Shown here piece by piece: positions 18,770 to 28,264 of a stretch of 64,000 nt of DNA (within the stretch, counting starts at the first letter, position 1; each line of letters begins with the position of its first letter). Position numbers and translations under genes: made by a program. The DNA comes from JABMQB01 sp964575025 (lineage in GTDB: Bacteria > Bacteroidota > Bacteroidia > Bacteroidales > Prolixibacteraceae), in assembly GCA_964575025.1 (NCBI GenBank), contig CAZNPV010000018.1:3523-67522 (forward strand), read 5' to 3'. The notes beneath the pieces are model-generated. The model did no database searches and was not told the origin of the DNA. It was given only the letters and a program-made list of their open reading frames with translations.

Positions 18770-20110
18770 TTAGTGTACCAACTTAAAGAATCTGTTAAAG
18801 CGTATATTGGACGGGAAGCCCCTGTCTTTATTCAGTGAAAGCCATATGATAAGTGCTTTTCCGACCACATGGTCTTCAGGGACAAATCCCCAGAACCTGG
18901 AGTCAGCCGAATTATGGCGGTTATCCCCCATCATCCAGTAATAATCCATTTTAAATGTATAGGTTGAAACCACTTCCCCATCGATTTTTATGGTATTCCC
19001 GTCCACTTCCAGGTCGTTGTCTTCATAGACATCGATAATCCGCCTGTACAGGGGAAGATTATCCATCGTGAGGTTGATGGTTTTTCCTTTTTCCGGTATG
19101 GTTAAGGGGCCGTAATTATCAACATTCCATGGGAATCTTTTATCTGCAGGAAAAATATTCCGGTCCCAGTTATCCTGATCTTCCATCATTTTGTTTACGG
19201 ATACCACATTGGCAAAGGATTTGAGTTTTTCCGCATTTTCATTGGTGAGGGGAAAAACATACTGTTCGCTGGAAAACCTTCCGCGGTCGTCACTGGCAAT
19301 ATTCAACCGGTCAAGGGCTTTTGGATTGATGGCCGTTCCATTGGTTTTAACCATATAATTGAACTGCATTCCTTCGAAGGGTTCCTGGGCTGTTCCGTTT
19401 ACATAAAGTTGACCCTGTCTGATTTCCACCTGATCGCCCGGAATGGCCACACAGCGTTTTATATAGTTTTCGCGTTTATCCACAGGGTGGACAATGATCT
19501 CTCCGAAATTTCGTGTGTCCGACCATACCCTTTCCCGTCCATAGGAACGTACTAACTGATAGTAACTTTGGTTGGCCAGGTTGGTTGCTACCGTATCGCC
19601 CTCAGGGAAATGAAATACGACAATGTCGTTGTTTTTAATTTCTGATAAACCGGCAATTCGCCGGTAGGGACTCTTTATCCATTCCACATACGATTTGGCA
19701 TGGTGAGTCAGAGGCAGTTTGTTGTGTACAAAAGGGAACGATAGCGGAGTATTTGGCAATTTGGGACCATAGGCTGTTTTGCTTACAAAAAGGTAATCTC
19801 CAACCAGCATGGATTTCTCCATCGATGGAGTGGGAATGGTATACGCTTCAATAAAAAACATACGGATGAAAGTGGCCGCGATAACGGCAAAGATGATGGC
19901 ATCGACCCATTCCACAAGTTTTGTCTGTTTGCCTCCCGGAGGATTTTTCTTTTTCCAGAATGCCCAATGAACCTTTTTTGAAATATAAATGTCGTAGATA
20001 ACTGCCAGCCCGAAAAACCACCAGTAATTTTCAAGCCATAGTACCCACAGAACATACAGAATGCCAACTGTTGTAAATTTAAACCATTTGTTCGACAGGA
20101 TATTTCTCAT
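18770..20110 (-). CDS. lepB: Signal peptidase I, Bacteroidota long form
   Basis: A 446-residue type I signal peptidase that cleaves Sec signal peptides at the outer face of the inner membrane. Two membrane helices come first (about 13-30 and 68-88), then TIPTPSMEKSMLVGDYL with the catalytic Ser96, ENYIKRCVAIPGD with the general-base Lys218, and MMGDNRHNSADSRFWGFVPEDHVVGKA. It is longer than the ~320-residue E. coli enzyme because of inserts between the conserved boxes, a pattern usual in this phylum. It is located downstream of dapB, with a 100-bp gap holding a copy of the dispersed palindromic repeat. Confidence 0.94.
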   Translation of the reverse strand: MRNILSNKWFKFTTVGILYVLWVLWLENYWWFFGLAVIYDIYISKKVHWAFWKKKNPPGGKQTKLVEWVDAIIFAVIAATFIRMFFIEAYTIPTPSMEKSMLVGDYLFVSKTAYGPKLPNTPLSFPFVHNKLPLTHHAKSYVEWIKSPYRRIAGLSEIKNNDIVVFHFPEGDTVATNLANQSYYQLVRSYGRERVWSDTRNFGEIIVHPVDKRENYIKRCVAIPGDQVEIRQGQLYVNGTAQEPFEGMQFNYMVKTNGTAINPKALDRLNIASDDRGRFSSEQYVFPLTNENAEKLKSFANVVSVNKMMEDQDNWDRNIFPADKRFPWNVDNYGPLTIPEKGKTINLTMDNLPLYRRIIDVYEDNDLEVDGNTIKIDGEVVSTYTFKMDYYWMMGDNRHNSADSRFWGFVPEDHVVGKALIIWLSLNKDRGFPSNIRFNRFFKLVH

Positions 20111-20144
20111 TTTATATGATTATAGTTGTTTATTTTAAAGGTAT

Positions 20145-20200
20145 TCCCGTCCCGATAAATATCGGGATCGGGATGACTCGATCCATCGGGGCTTGTTTCA
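20145..20200. repeat. Dispersed palindromic intergenic repeat, copy 1
   Basis: The segment tcccgtcccgataaatatcggga is a near palindrome and is followed by atccatcggggcttgtttca. The same building blocks (CCCG..ATCGGGA and CATCGGG..GTTTCA) recur near 24.9, 33.9 and 62.6 kb. It lies between lepB and dapB and could form an RNA hairpin. Confidence 0.6.
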
Positions 20201-20210
20201 ATCGTTCTCA

Positions 20211-20927
20211 TTAAATGTGTAATAAATCTTTCATTGTCAGGATCCCGGAATGTTCCTGGCAGTATTCCGCAGCCAGCACAGTTCCCAGGGCAAGTCCTTT
20301 TCGTGACTTAGCGCTGTGGGTAATCACAATGCTATCGATTTCAGAGTCGTAACAAACGGTGTGTATTCCCGGAATCTGCCCTCTCCGTTCCGATAAAACC
20401 GGCAATTCCTGCTTTTCAGTTGGGGTATGATCCACCCAGCTTTTCTTGTCGGGGAGGATTTTCAGGAGGTCTTCAGCAAGGCTGATGGCGGTTCCGCTTG
20501 GAGCATCTTTTTTCTGGGTATGGTGCACCTCTTTAATGCAAACATTGTATTGGTGGTGAGGAACCATCAAGGCAGCCAGTTTTTTGTTTAAGGCAAAAAA
20601 CAGGTTTACCCCCAATGAAAAGTTGCTTGCATAAAAAAAAGTTCCTCTGGCTTTCCGGAACCGGTCTTCCACTTCATCTTTCCGATCCAGCCATCCTGTA
20701 GTGCCACTTACCACAGGGATTCCTGCTTCGAGGCATTTCAGGTAGTTGTCTGCCGCCACTTCCGGATTGGTGAATTCTATAGCAACATCGCATGACTGCA
20801 AATTTTCCTTCGTTAAATCTCCGTGATTATCGATATCTATGGTTAAGGAAATCTCATGCCCGCGGCTGAGGGCTGTCTTTTCAATTTCCTTCCCCATCTT
20901 TCCGTATCCGATCAAAGCTATTTTCAT
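20211..20927 (-). CDS. dapB: 4-hydroxy-tetrahydrodipicolinate reductase
   Basis: About 238 residues; reduces 4-hydroxy-tetrahydrodipicolinate with NAD(P)H in lysine/diaminopimelate synthesis. The N-terminal MKIALIGYGKMGKEI is the nucleotide-binding GxGxMG; FTNPEVAADNYLKCLEAGIPVVSGTTGW and EVHHTQKKDAPSGTAISLAE are the family's conserved blocks. I start at 20927 because the annotated upstream ATG (20945) adds six residues that relatives lack. It is the first gene of the dapB-lepB-lapA-wbqC run. Confidence 0.93.
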   Translation of the reverse strand: MKIALIGYGKMGKEIEKTALSRGHEISLTIDIDNHGDLTKENLQSCDVAIEFTNPEVAADNYLKCLEAGIPVVSGTTGWLDRKDEVEDRFRKARGTFFYASNFSLGVNLFFALNKKLAALMVPHHQYNVCIKEVHHTQKKDAPSGTAISLAEDLLKILPDKKSWVDHTPTEKQELPVLSERRGQIPGIHTVCYDSEIDSIVITHSAKSRKGLALGTVLAAEYCQEHSGILTMKDLLHI

Positions 20928-21118
20928 CATGTTTTTGAAGCACAAAGATAGAATAATCGGTTAAAAGTATACCACTTTCCCTGTATGTTGAATTATTTTC
21001 GACCAACCGGGACAGGGGTCAGGCAAAATGGGAGTTCGCACCGGAGAAAACGGAAAACAGGTATTTGTTTTTTTTACAGCCATGAGTTTTGTATTTTCGG
21101 CTCACATAAAAACGGCAG

Positions 21119-21955
21119 ATGGGAAAAATTCAATTGATAGCGACTGATCTGGACGGTACCTTTCTGAATAACGATAAAACGATTTCCGGAAACAACCTTT
21201 CAGCGCTGAAAATGCTGGGCCGGCAAGGGATTGTCAGAGTGGCAGCTACCGGACGTAACCTGCGAAAAGTCAAAGAGGTGATTTCCCCTGAGGTACCCTT
21301 CGATTACGTGGTTTTCTCTTCGGGAGCAGGTGTGATAACCTGGGATGATCAGAAACTGCTGTTAAAACAGAATATACCGGCTCAACAAGCTTCGGTGATC
21401 ACCCGTTTTCTGGTTGCAAAACAGGTAAATTTCAATGCATTCAGGGCTGTTCCTGAAAATCATTATTTTTGGTTTCACAAGGGCGGAGGGCATTGTGAGG
21501 AATTTGAACGCTATTTTTCGTTCCATAATTCGTTGGCAGATCCCTTGCCTTTAAACGAAAACCACAAAGAAAGCCTTTGCCAGTTTCTGGTTATCCTGCC
21601 AAACAAACCGGACCTGTTTTTTGCGTTAAAAGAGGAGATTGAATCCGGCTTTCCTGAAATTGGTGTAATCCGAACCTCTTCACCCCTGGGAACAGGCTTT
21701 ATATGGATGGAAATTTTTAACCGGAAGGTCTCCAAGGGAAATGCCATTTCGTTCCTGTGCAACAGGTTATCGATTCCTCAGGATCAGACCTTGGGCATAG
21801 GAAACGATTTCAACGACGTTCACCTTCTCGATTTTACCTATCATTCCTTTATGGTAGAAAATGCACTGGATGAGCTGAAGCAGAAGTACCAGGCAGCACC
21901 TTCAAACGAGGAAAACGCTTTCTCGTTTGCTGTCAGCCGCTTTTTAAAACAATAA
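21119..21955 (+). CDS. Cof-type HAD-IIB family phosphatase
   Basis: A 278-residue cytoplasmic hydrolase. Motif I is ATDLDGTFLNNDK, motif II lies around AATGRN, and motif IV is GIGNDFNDVHLL, the standard set for Cof/YidA-like HAD-IIB enzymes that dephosphorylate sugar phosphates and related metabolites. The cap domain fills residues ~85-190. It stands alone, divergent from dapB with 191 bp between the chosen starts. Substrate cannot be read from the sequence. Confidence 0.88.
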   Translation: MGKIQLIATDLDGTFLNNDKTISGNNLSALKMLGRQGIVRVAATGRNLRKVKEVISPEVPFDYVVFSSGAGVITWDDQKLLLKQNIPAQQASVITRFLVAKQVNFNAFRAVPENHYFWFHKGGGHCEEFERYFSFHNSLADPLPLNENHKESLCQFLVILPNKPDLFFALKEEIESGFPEIGVIRTSSPLGTGFIWMEIFNRKVSKGNAISFLCNRLSIPQDQTLGIGNDFNDVHLLDFTYHSFMVENALDELKQKYQAAPSNEENAFSFAVSRFLKQ

Positions 21956-22074
21956 AAATGAAACGACCGCTTGTATGAACGGAATATGTAATTTTGCGAT
22001 CCAGTAAATACGAGTGCGTTCCCTTTGCGAATACGAAGTACCGAATACCTGTAAAAAGTAAAAATTAGAACGAA

Positions 22075-22698
22075 ATGAACTATCGGAAACTGCTGTTTTT
22101 TGCCATGCGTTTTGTGGTTTATGCCCTGGTCATGGCGGGATTGTATTTTATTTTTCTGTTTGATGCCACACACCAAACCGCAGAGATCAAAATCACCGAA
22201 AATTCGTGGACCGAAATTACGCAGGAGATTATCGTATTGCTCAGTGCCATAGGTTTTTTTGTTGCCGGGCGGCAATCAAAGGCCCTGGTTCCTGTCCTGA
22301 ACCTCCTGTCGATTTTTTTTGTAATGTCATTTATCCGGGAGTTTAATAACCACATTGACTTCTGGTTTTATCTGGTCCTTCCTTTTTTGGGATTGTTTGT
22401 ATTTCTGCTTGTCAGAAATTTTAAAAAAGTGGTGGCAGCATTTACCGAATTTGTTGAGCTGAGGTCTTCCGGAGCTTTTTTTATCGGATTCCTGGTAACC
22501 TATCTTTTCAGTCGTCTTTTTGGCAAGTCCGTTCTTTGGATGGCCCTGTTGGGGGATGCCTATCACCGTACTGCAAAAAACATGGCTGAGGAAGGGATCG
22601 AACTGCTGGGGTATGCCATCATTCTGATCTCAGTGGTCGAATTGATGGCCTCTCTGCGTACAAAACCCCGGGAAAGAATCCCGGATGAAACCGGTTAA
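22075..22698 (+). CDS. Uncharacterised integral membrane protein
   Basis: 207 residues with about five to six hydrophobic helices (residues ~8-28, 50-66, 71-86, 94-113, 130-147, 183-200) and short charged loops. I do not recognise a characterised family. Loops such as GDAYHRTAKNMAEEGIELLGY could be conserved. It follows the HAD gene by 118 bp on the same strand and is convergent with the SIMPL gene; no functional clue comes from the neighbours. Confidence 0.6.
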   Translation: MNYRKLLFFAMRFVVYALVMAGLYFIFLFDATHQTAEIKITENSWTEITQEIIVLLSAIGFFVAGRQSKALVPVLNLLSIFFVMSFIREFNNHIDFWFYLVLPFLGLFVFLLVRNFKKVVAAFTEFVELRSSGAFFIGFLVTYLFSRLFGKSVLWMALLGDAYHRTAKNMAEEGIELLGYAIILISVVELMASLRTKPRERIPDETG

Positions 22699-22796
22699 TT
22701 CTGAGCGGATAGTGACGCATAAAGAGCCCCTGTGAATCAGCTAAAATCTGTAATAGAAGAGGTAGGCGTACCTTCCGTTGTTTTTCTGTTGTTGCA

Positions 22797-23507
22797 TTAA
22801 TCTTCCAGGAAATAATGGATGGTTGAAACGACCCTGACATTTTTTATTTCAGGTGTGTTCTGATCCCTGTCGGTAATAGAAAATATTCCCTGGTTTGCCG
22901 ATTTTATTTTGCCTACCTTGGATCCCGAATCAAGGGCAAATTTTTCAGCCACCTCTCGTGCATTTTTTGTGGCTTCTTCCACCATGGATGGCTTGATGTT
23001 GTTGAGTTGGGTATAGATATATTCGATGGGGGCCCATGAATTTTTTGATCCCAGGAGGATGCCTTTGGAAATAAGTTCGAGGGATTCCGACAGGGCCTTC
23101 CGGAGTTTGTTGATTTCCTTTGTTCTGATGGTGAGGTTGATTACTGCTACGTAGGGAAACTCCAGGTATTGCTGGTCTCCCCGGTACAAATCTGTACGCA
23201 GGTCCTGGATATTGGTTACCCCGGTACTTATTTCTTCTTCGGAGAACCCCTGGGCTTTAAAGAAATTCACCACCTCTTTTTTCTGAGCGTCCAATTGGCT
23301 TTTCAATTCGTTCAGGTTGTTTCCGGCCAGCGATATCTGGATAGGCCAGACAGCGAGGTCGGCTTTGACTTCCCTTTCAGCCAGCCCTTTAACCTGTACA
23401 GATCTTTCGTAACGCCTGGCTTTTATATGCATGTTGCCTACAAGATACCCTGCAATAACGATGGCGAGGGAAATAATGGCTGTCTGTACAATCCCGATTT
23501 TATTCAT
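22797..23507 (-). CDS. SIMPL (DUF541) domain protein, membrane-anchored
   Basis: 236 residues. One N-terminal helix (IVQTAIISLAIVIAGYLVG) exports or anchors the protein. The rest, starting RYERSVQVKGLAEREVKADLAVWPI, is a SIMPL/DUF541 domain, with the typical VVNFFKAQGFSEEEISTGVTNIQDL and a C-terminal ATKNAREVAEKFALDSGSKVGKI. The family forms periplasmic oligomers; molecular role is uncertain (links to oxidative stress and signalling are reported for some). It precedes the next gene group with a 51-bp gap and shares its strand. Confidence 0.82.
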   Translation of the reverse strand: MNKIGIVQTAIISLAIVIAGYLVGNMHIKARRYERSVQVKGLAEREVKADLAVWPIQISLAGNNLNELKSQLDAQKKEVVNFFKAQGFSEEEISTGVTNIQDLRTDLYRGDQQYLEFPYVAVINLTIRTKEINKLRKALSESLELISKGILLGSKNSWAPIEYIYTQLNNIKPSMVEEATKNAREVAEKFALDSGSKVGKIKSANQGIFSITDRDQNTPEIKNVRVVSTIHYFLED

Positions 23508-23558
23508 TGTCCCTGTTTTTTAGATGTGAATTGTCAACCTAAAGGTACGGAACCTTTT

Positions 23559-24284
23559 TTAATTTTGAAACAATCTGCGGGCTTTCATCAGTTGTTCCGG
23601 TTTTCCGATATCCATCCACGTGCCTTTGTTGTCTTCAAATCCGACAATTTTAAAATTCCCGGCCAGTTCAAGGTAGGTGTCGATGACAGAAAATGTGCCT
23701 GTCTGGCTGATGTGGTTAAAAAGGTTGGGGCTGACCACATGTATTCCGCTGAAGGCAAGCAATCTGGCGTTCTCAGCCTTCCTGGGGACGGGGATTTTTC
23801 TTTCTCCGGTACGCATATTTTCCCAACCTACCAGCCGGTTGTTCTGATCCAGCAAAAAGTAACGCTGGGTTTTCCGTTCACGGACAAGAAGGGTTGCCAG
23901 TGCTTCTTCCCTGAGATGAAAATCAACCAGTTCGTTCAGGTCTGTGTCACTCAGTACATCTACATTATGAATCAGAATGGGTTCGTTTCCTTTAAGCAGG
24001 GGAGCGGCCTGTTTCAACCCCCCTCCGGTATCCAGAAGCTGATGGCGTTCATCGGAAATATGAATCGTTATTCCGAAATTACCGTTTGCTTTCAGATAAG
24101 CCATGATCTGGTCTGCCAAATGGTGCACATTGATAACGATTTCAGAGAATCCGTAATTCCGAAGCTTTTTAATAATCCTTTCCAGCAGCGTTTCCCCGCC
24201 AAGGTCAATCAGCGCTTTAGGGGTGTTTTTTGTGAGGGGATGAAGACGGGTTCCAAGCCCTGCAGCAAAAATCATAGCTTTCAT
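23559..24284 (-). CDS. Sugar-phosphate nucleotidyltransferase (MurU/GMP-like)
   Basis: A 241-residue nucleotidyltransferase joining a sugar 1-phosphate to an NTP. The N-terminus AMIFAAGLGTRLHPLTKNTPKAL is the NTP-binding signature. INVHHLADQIMAYL, DTGGGLKQAAPLL and HNVDVLSDTDLNEL (metal-binding Asp) follow, and GTWMDIGKPEQL closes the fold. Short length without a C-terminal left-handed helix domain resembles MurNAc-1-phosphate uridylyltransferase (MurU) and mannose-1-phosphate guanylyltransferase relatives. No anomeric sugar kinase is adjacent, so the sugar is unknown. It is 11 bp downstream of msrA. Confidence 0.82.
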   Translation of the reverse strand: MKAMIFAAGLGTRLHPLTKNTPKALIDLGGETLLERIIKKLRNYGFSEIVINVHHLADQIMAYLKANGNFGITIHISDERHQLLDTGGGLKQAAPLLKGNEPILIHNVDVLSDTDLNELVDFHLREEALATLLVRERKTQRYFLLDQNNRLVGWENMRTGERKIPVPRKAENARLLAFSGIHVVSPNLFNHISQTGTFSVIDTYLELAGNFKIVGFEDNKGTWMDIGKPEQLMKARRLFQN

Positions 24285-24295
24285 AACACAGCAGG

Positions 24296-24889
24296 TTACT
24301 TTTTAATCTTTCCGGAAAAGGTTTTTTCAAATTTTTCAAGCTTGGGAGTGATGACCATACGGCAATAGGGTTGGTTTTTATGATGGGCGAAATAATCTTT
24401 ATGGTAATCCTCTGCCGGATAGAATGTTTCGAACCGGGTTCTTTCGGTTACGATGGGGTCCGGATAAATCGATTCTTCCTCCAGTTTACGGATGATGGTT
24501 TCAGCTGTTTGTTTCTGTTCTTCGGAATGGTAAAAAATTACCGACCTGTATTGGGTTCCCACATCGGGTCCCTGACGGTTCAGCGTGGTCGGATCATGGG
24601 TTTTAAAAAAAACCTCCAGAATTTCTGTGAAAGATACCTTGGAAGGATCAAATTCCAGATGGACAACCTCAGCGTGGCCTGTTCTTCCTGTACAAACTTC
24701 TTCGTAGGAGGGATTGTCTGTATGCCCTCCACTGTACCCCGGAGTCACTTTTTGAACGCCTGTAAGTTGTTTGTAAATCGCCTCGGTACACCAGAAGCAT
24801 CCCCCTCCCAGTGTTGCTGATTCCAGTTGTTGACTCATGCTGTTGCCTGTTAGGATTACGAATACGAAAATAGTTAAAATTTTACCCAT
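24296..24889 (-). CDS. msrA: Peptide-methionine (S)-S-oxide reductase, exported
   Basis: MsrA of 197 residues repairs methionine-S-sulfoxide in proteins. The active-site motif GGCFWCTEAIYKQL is intact, with GYSGGHTDNPSYEEVCTGRTGHAEVV and the later QYRSVIFYHSEEQ also typical. A hydrophobic N-terminus (ILTIFVFVILTGNSMSQ) ahead of the catalytic domain looks like a signal peptide, so the enzyme probably works in the periplasm. No MsrB domain is fused or adjacent. It shares an operon with the nucleotidyltransferase. Confidence 0.9.
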   Translation of the reverse strand: MGKILTIFVFVILTGNSMSQQLESATLGGGCFWCTEAIYKQLTGVQKVTPGYSGGHTDNPSYEEVCTGRTGHAEVVHLEFDPSKVSFTEILEVFFKTHDPTTLNRQGPDVGTQYRSVIFYHSEEQKQTAETIIRKLEEESIYPDPIVTERTRFETFYPAEDYHKDYFAHHKNQPYCRMVITPKLEKFEKTFSGKIKK

Positions 24890-24920
24890 CCCACATAGAA
24901 TTAAATAACTTCCTTCCCTT

Positions 24921-24960
24921 CATCCCGGTTTAGATCGGGATCCCGCAAAGCGGGAGAAGG
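24921..24960. repeat. Dispersed palindromic intergenic repeat, copy 2
   Basis: The run catcccggtttagatcggga is followed by tcccgcaaagcgggagaagg. The second half is a hairpin, tcccgc-aaa-gcggga. It shares the core CCCGGTTT.GATCGGGATCCCGC with the copy near 33.9 kb and is found in the gap upstream of msrA. Confidence 0.55.
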
Positions 24961-25054
24961 GTGACCTCAATACCTCCCTGATAAAACAAATTTTTCAGCG
25001 GGTTGTTTAGGTAGGGATTTAAAAATTGGTCTCGTATGCATCTTTTTCGTCAGG

Positions 25055-25633
25055 TTATCCGATTTGATGGGTCTGAAAGACGATAAACCCGTACAATACA
25101 AAACGAAGTATGCGGAACAAAGCAAATTTCAGGAATTTGGAGGAAGGGTATCCTGCTGAACCAACGATCAGGCAGGAGGCTGACCAGGGGATGGGGGTCA
25201 ACCCGGCAATAATGATCAGGAAAAGCCCGTATCTGCGAAGCTGTTTCCATGTATTTTTAAGGTATTTGATGCGGAGGTATCTGAAGATTACCAGCCTGCT
25301 GATGAATTGCCCGATTAAAAAAGTGATATACCCCATTGCATACGAAACACCTGCAAAAAATAACAGGTTCAGCGTATATTGTACCATACCTCCCTTGTTA
25401 AAAGCCCATAGCATAAATAATTCAGGGGGGATGATCCCGAAAAAGAATTCCGACAGCAGGTAGATCAGGTAAATCACTGCAGGTTTCCCATAGAAACGGT
25501 CAATCCAGATTTCCGGATTTTTTTCAAAGATGATATTTCTGAACAGGTAATAGAGCGTTAATATAACGATCAGCCAGGCTAATCCTTTTAGTCCGTTGCG
25601 TATCAAATATTTTACACGGGCGCTTAGTTGCAT
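25055..25633 (-). CDS. VTT/DedA-like membrane protein
   Basis: 192 residues with about five hydrophobic segments. The conserved-looking part is RRYGLFLIIIAGLTPIPWSASCLIVGSAGYPSSKFLKFALFRILRF written across residues ~135-180. It has the Pro-containing re-entrant pattern and the downstream basic residue of VTT (SNARE-associated, DedA/YqaA-like) proteins. These are thought to move phospholipids or other lipids across the membrane. Similarity is by pattern only. It is isolated between msrA and the esterase gene on the same strand. Confidence 0.6.
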   Translation of the reverse strand: MQLSARVKYLIRNGLKGLAWLIVILTLYYLFRNIIFEKNPEIWIDRFYGKPAVIYLIYLLSEFFFGIIPPELFMLWAFNKGGMVQYTLNLLFFAGVSYAMGYITFLIGQFISRLVIFRYLRIKYLKNTWKQLRRYGLFLIIIAGLTPIPWSASCLIVGSAGYPSSKFLKFALFRILRFVLYGFIVFQTHQIG

Positions 25634-25703
25634 AGACTATTTTTTTTCAGTAACTCCTTCATGGGGAATTCCAGCCGAAACGCACAGTCCGGTGTTATAA
25701 GGG

Positions 25704-27662
25704 CTATCTGGTTATTCCGGGCCAGTCGTCTGTCCGGAAGGGTACTGCAGGTAATCCTTCTTTGTTGTACAGGTTAGCATCATCGGGATTATCAGCCCAG
25801 GCATAGCGGACTGCCACCGGTTCGGGTACTTCTTCGGAATATACCATCACGGTATTTTTGTCGAGGATGGTTGCTTTAGCCCAGTGAAATTTTTTATCAG
25901 GGCCAGCGATGGTAAAACTTTTCAGGTATCCGTATTTATCACGGGTTTCCAAACCGCTTCCTGTTTCGTTGAATGTAATCCAGGCTTTGCCTTCTTTGAA
26001 TTCTGCCGATGCAAACATAGGGCCTGAATGGACAACGTCTATGTTATAGGCTATTTTAAAGGCATTAAGCGCAAGTCTTTTCCCGACATCCTGTTTGTTT
26101 TTTGGGTGGATATCAAAGGCTTCGCCGATATCGATCGCCATTGCCATTCCCGTATTGGGCAGTTTCAGGGTTTTTGTCTGGGCTTCTCTCAGTTCAGCCC
26201 AGTTGCTCTCCCGGGGCTGGTCCACAGGGGCCATGTAGTTGGCCAGTGAAACATACAGAAAGGGGAAGTCGCCCTGCCCCCATTCACGGCGCCAGTCCGT
26301 GATGAGTGACGGGAAAATCCGTTGATATTGTCTGGCCCTGTCGGCATTGGATTCACCCTGGTACCAGATGGCTCCTTTTATGGCATACGGAACAAGCGGA
26401 TGGATCATTCCGTTGAACAGCAGGGAGGGATAGGCATTCGGTTCCATGCCGGCTGAGCTGACCGATGCTTTTGATATTTTAAATTTCCAGTCTCCCGAGA
26501 TGTCCATTTCTTCATCTCCGATCATGAGAAACTGATTCCTGGGATCGCCATAAATCCCCCCTCCACCGCCGGTGTCGTTCACACGAACCACAAGCATATT
26601 TTTTCCAGGTCTCAGGTAGTTGGAATTCAGCGTATAAACCCTGTCCTTGCTGTAATCATCTGTTTTTCCAATTTCAATGCCGTTTATCCAGGTAATATCA
26701 GAGTCATCAATTTTTCCCAGGTGAAGGGTCAGATTGCTTTTGGTTTGCTCTTCCGACAGGTAGATTTCCTTCCGGTACCAGGCTATTCCATCGATATCTA
26801 TATATCCCTGTTGTTCCCACAATCCGGGTGTGCGGATTGTTTTCCAGTTTCCATCGTTCAGATCAAAACCAGACCATACTGGTTTTCCGTCTTTGAGTCC
26901 CTGGTCTTCCAAGGGAATCTCGCCCCCCAGTATTTTTTTTATCTTTTGCATTTTTTCCTCCTGGAGGCTTTTTATATCCAGTTGTTGTAATTCAATCAGT
27001 GCCTCACTGAAGTCGGGGTCTTCGCGGATTGTATTGGGGCTGATCCAGGTTTCAGCGACTGTTCCACCCCATGAAGTGTGTATCAGTCCAATGGGAACAC
27101 CCAGTTTTTCATGGAGGTCCCGCCCGAAGAAATATCCAACGGCAGAAAAAGCGCCTGCGGTTTCAGGTGTGCAGGCCTCCCATTCACCCGAAGAGATATC
27201 GTCCTGTGGAATTTGTTCCGTTCCCCGGGGAACTGTGAAAAAACGGATGTCGGGATAACGGGCATTTTTTATCTCTTCCTCAGCGTGAAGTCCCTGGCTG
27301 ACACGAAACTCCATGTTTGACTGGCCTGAGCAGATCCAGACTTCCCCCACCATCACATCTTCAAAGATCAGGGTATTGTTGCCTTTCACAGTTAGCGTAT
27401 ACGGTCCTCCGTATTCCTGTGCAGGAAGGTTCACCTGCCATTTGCCCTCGCGGTCAGCCCGCGTTTTTTCCGTGGCCTGGTTGAAGGTGACGACTACCCT
27501 TTCTCCGGGGGCAGCCCATCCCCATACCGGGATCGCTATGCCCTGCTGTAAGACCATGTTTGAACTGAAAATTTTTGGCAGTCTGACATCGGCTTCAACC
27601 GGCAGATGGAAAAGGAAACCAAAAAGAAAAAAGAGGGCCCAGGTGTTTATTCGTGTTTTCAT
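25704..27662 (-). CDS. Sialate O-acetylesterase-type carbohydrate esterase
   Basis: A 652-residue secreted SGNH esterase. The signal peptide (WALFFLFGFLFHLPVEA) is followed by a beta-sandwich (DVRLPKIFSSNMVLQQG, a family hallmark). The SASA core contains ICSGQSNMEFR with the nucleophile Ser and IWYQGESNADRARQY. A galactose-binding-like insert (~270-400, WYRKEIYLSEEQ) interrupts the core, as in known sialic-acid 9-O-acetylesterases. A His in NKQDVGKRLALNAF probably completes the site. In soil and marine Bacteroidota such enzymes often deacetylate plant polysaccharides. It is not inside the pectin locus, so its substrate remains open. Confidence 0.9.
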   Translation of the reverse strand: MKTRINTWALFFLFGFLFHLPVEADVRLPKIFSSNMVLQQGIAIPVWGWAAPGERVVVTFNQATEKTRADREGKWQVNLPAQEYGGPYTLTVKGNNTLIFEDVMVGEVWICSGQSNMEFRVSQGLHAEEEIKNARYPDIRFFTVPRGTEQIPQDDISSGEWEACTPETAGAFSAVGYFFGRDLHEKLGVPIGLIHTSWGGTVAETWISPNTIREDPDFSEALIELQQLDIKSLQEEKMQKIKKILGGEIPLEDQGLKDGKPVWSGFDLNDGNWKTIRTPGLWEQQGYIDIDGIAWYRKEIYLSEEQTKSNLTLHLGKIDDSDITWINGIEIGKTDDYSKDRVYTLNSNYLRPGKNMLVVRVNDTGGGGGIYGDPRNQFLMIGDEEMDISGDWKFKISKASVSSAGMEPNAYPSLLFNGMIHPLVPYAIKGAIWYQGESNADRARQYQRIFPSLITDWRREWGQGDFPFLYVSLANYMAPVDQPRESNWAELREAQTKTLKLPNTGMAMAIDIGEAFDIHPKNKQDVGKRLALNAFKIAYNIDVVHSGPMFASAEFKEGKAWITFNETGSGLETRDKYGYLKSFTIAGPDKKFHWAKATILDKNTVMVYSEEVPEPVAVRYAWADNPDDANLYNKEGLPAVPFRTDDWPGITR

Positions 27663-27767
27663 CGTATGAAATTATTTGCTGTAAAATTAAAAAAAAACCT
27701 GCAGGAAGGATCATTTAATGAAAATTCTCAGCTGAAAACAAAAAAGAAAAAAAACAGGACCCGGAAG

Positions 27768-28211
27768 CTACCTGATCCGGTTCAGACTGCGTATCAACGC
27801 TTCGTCTTTGCCGATATTACGAATGGCCAGGTAATCAAGGACAATCGCTATAAGAGGGAAAACCATACTCACTTTGAAAGCTACTGTTTCCTCCTCGAAA
27901 CTGGCATAGATATAATAGAAAAAAAGACCGAGAAGCCCCAGAAGGAGAATCAGGGTAAACGTAAGCATTCGAATTTGCCGGATGCGTTTTTTATACAAAA
28001 ACAGAATAACCAGGTGGAGCAGGACAATCAATCCCAGAAATAACTGTATGGGCAACCCGTTGTAGATTATTTCTTCCCCCAGTAAGACTCCCCTGGCCTG
28101 GAAAATATATACCTCCCCGGCAACGGAGATTTCTGCGAAAGGGAATAGAAACAACAAACCGGTTAATACGGCTGAAAAGATTATGTAAATGGTTTGAATT
28201 CTTTGGATCAT
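27768..28211 (-). CDS. DUF4293 family membrane protein
   Basis: 147 residues with four membrane helices. The N-terminus MIQRIQTIYIIFSAVLTG is the signature of DUF4293, a Bacteroidota-specific family without known function. Starting at 28211 gives this canonical N-terminus; the 15 codons upstream (to 28256) add a hydrophilic stretch not expected. Downstream in its own direction is a T-rich tract (complement of 27744-27756), with a weak hairpin overlapping the stop codon that may terminate the operon. It follows the addA-like gene by 53 bp. Confidence 0.85.
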   Translation of the reverse strand: MIQRIQTIYIIFSAVLTGLLFLFPFAEISVAGEVYIFQARGVLLGEEIIYNGLPIQLFLGLIVLLHLVILFLYKKRIRQIRMLTFTLILLLGLLGLFFYYIYASFEEETVAFKVSMVFPLIAIVLDYLAIRNIGKDEALIRSLNRIR

Positions 28212-28264
28212 ACGATGAAATTTTGCGTAAAAATACGATTTTTCTGATTTCTTCATTCTGCCTT

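Noticed and set aside
23169..24368. 399-codon plus-strand frame across the SIMPL and nucleotidyltransferase genes
   Set aside because: Long but antisense to two well-supported genes, spans their intergenic gap, and its product has no signal or domain pattern; typical shadow frame.
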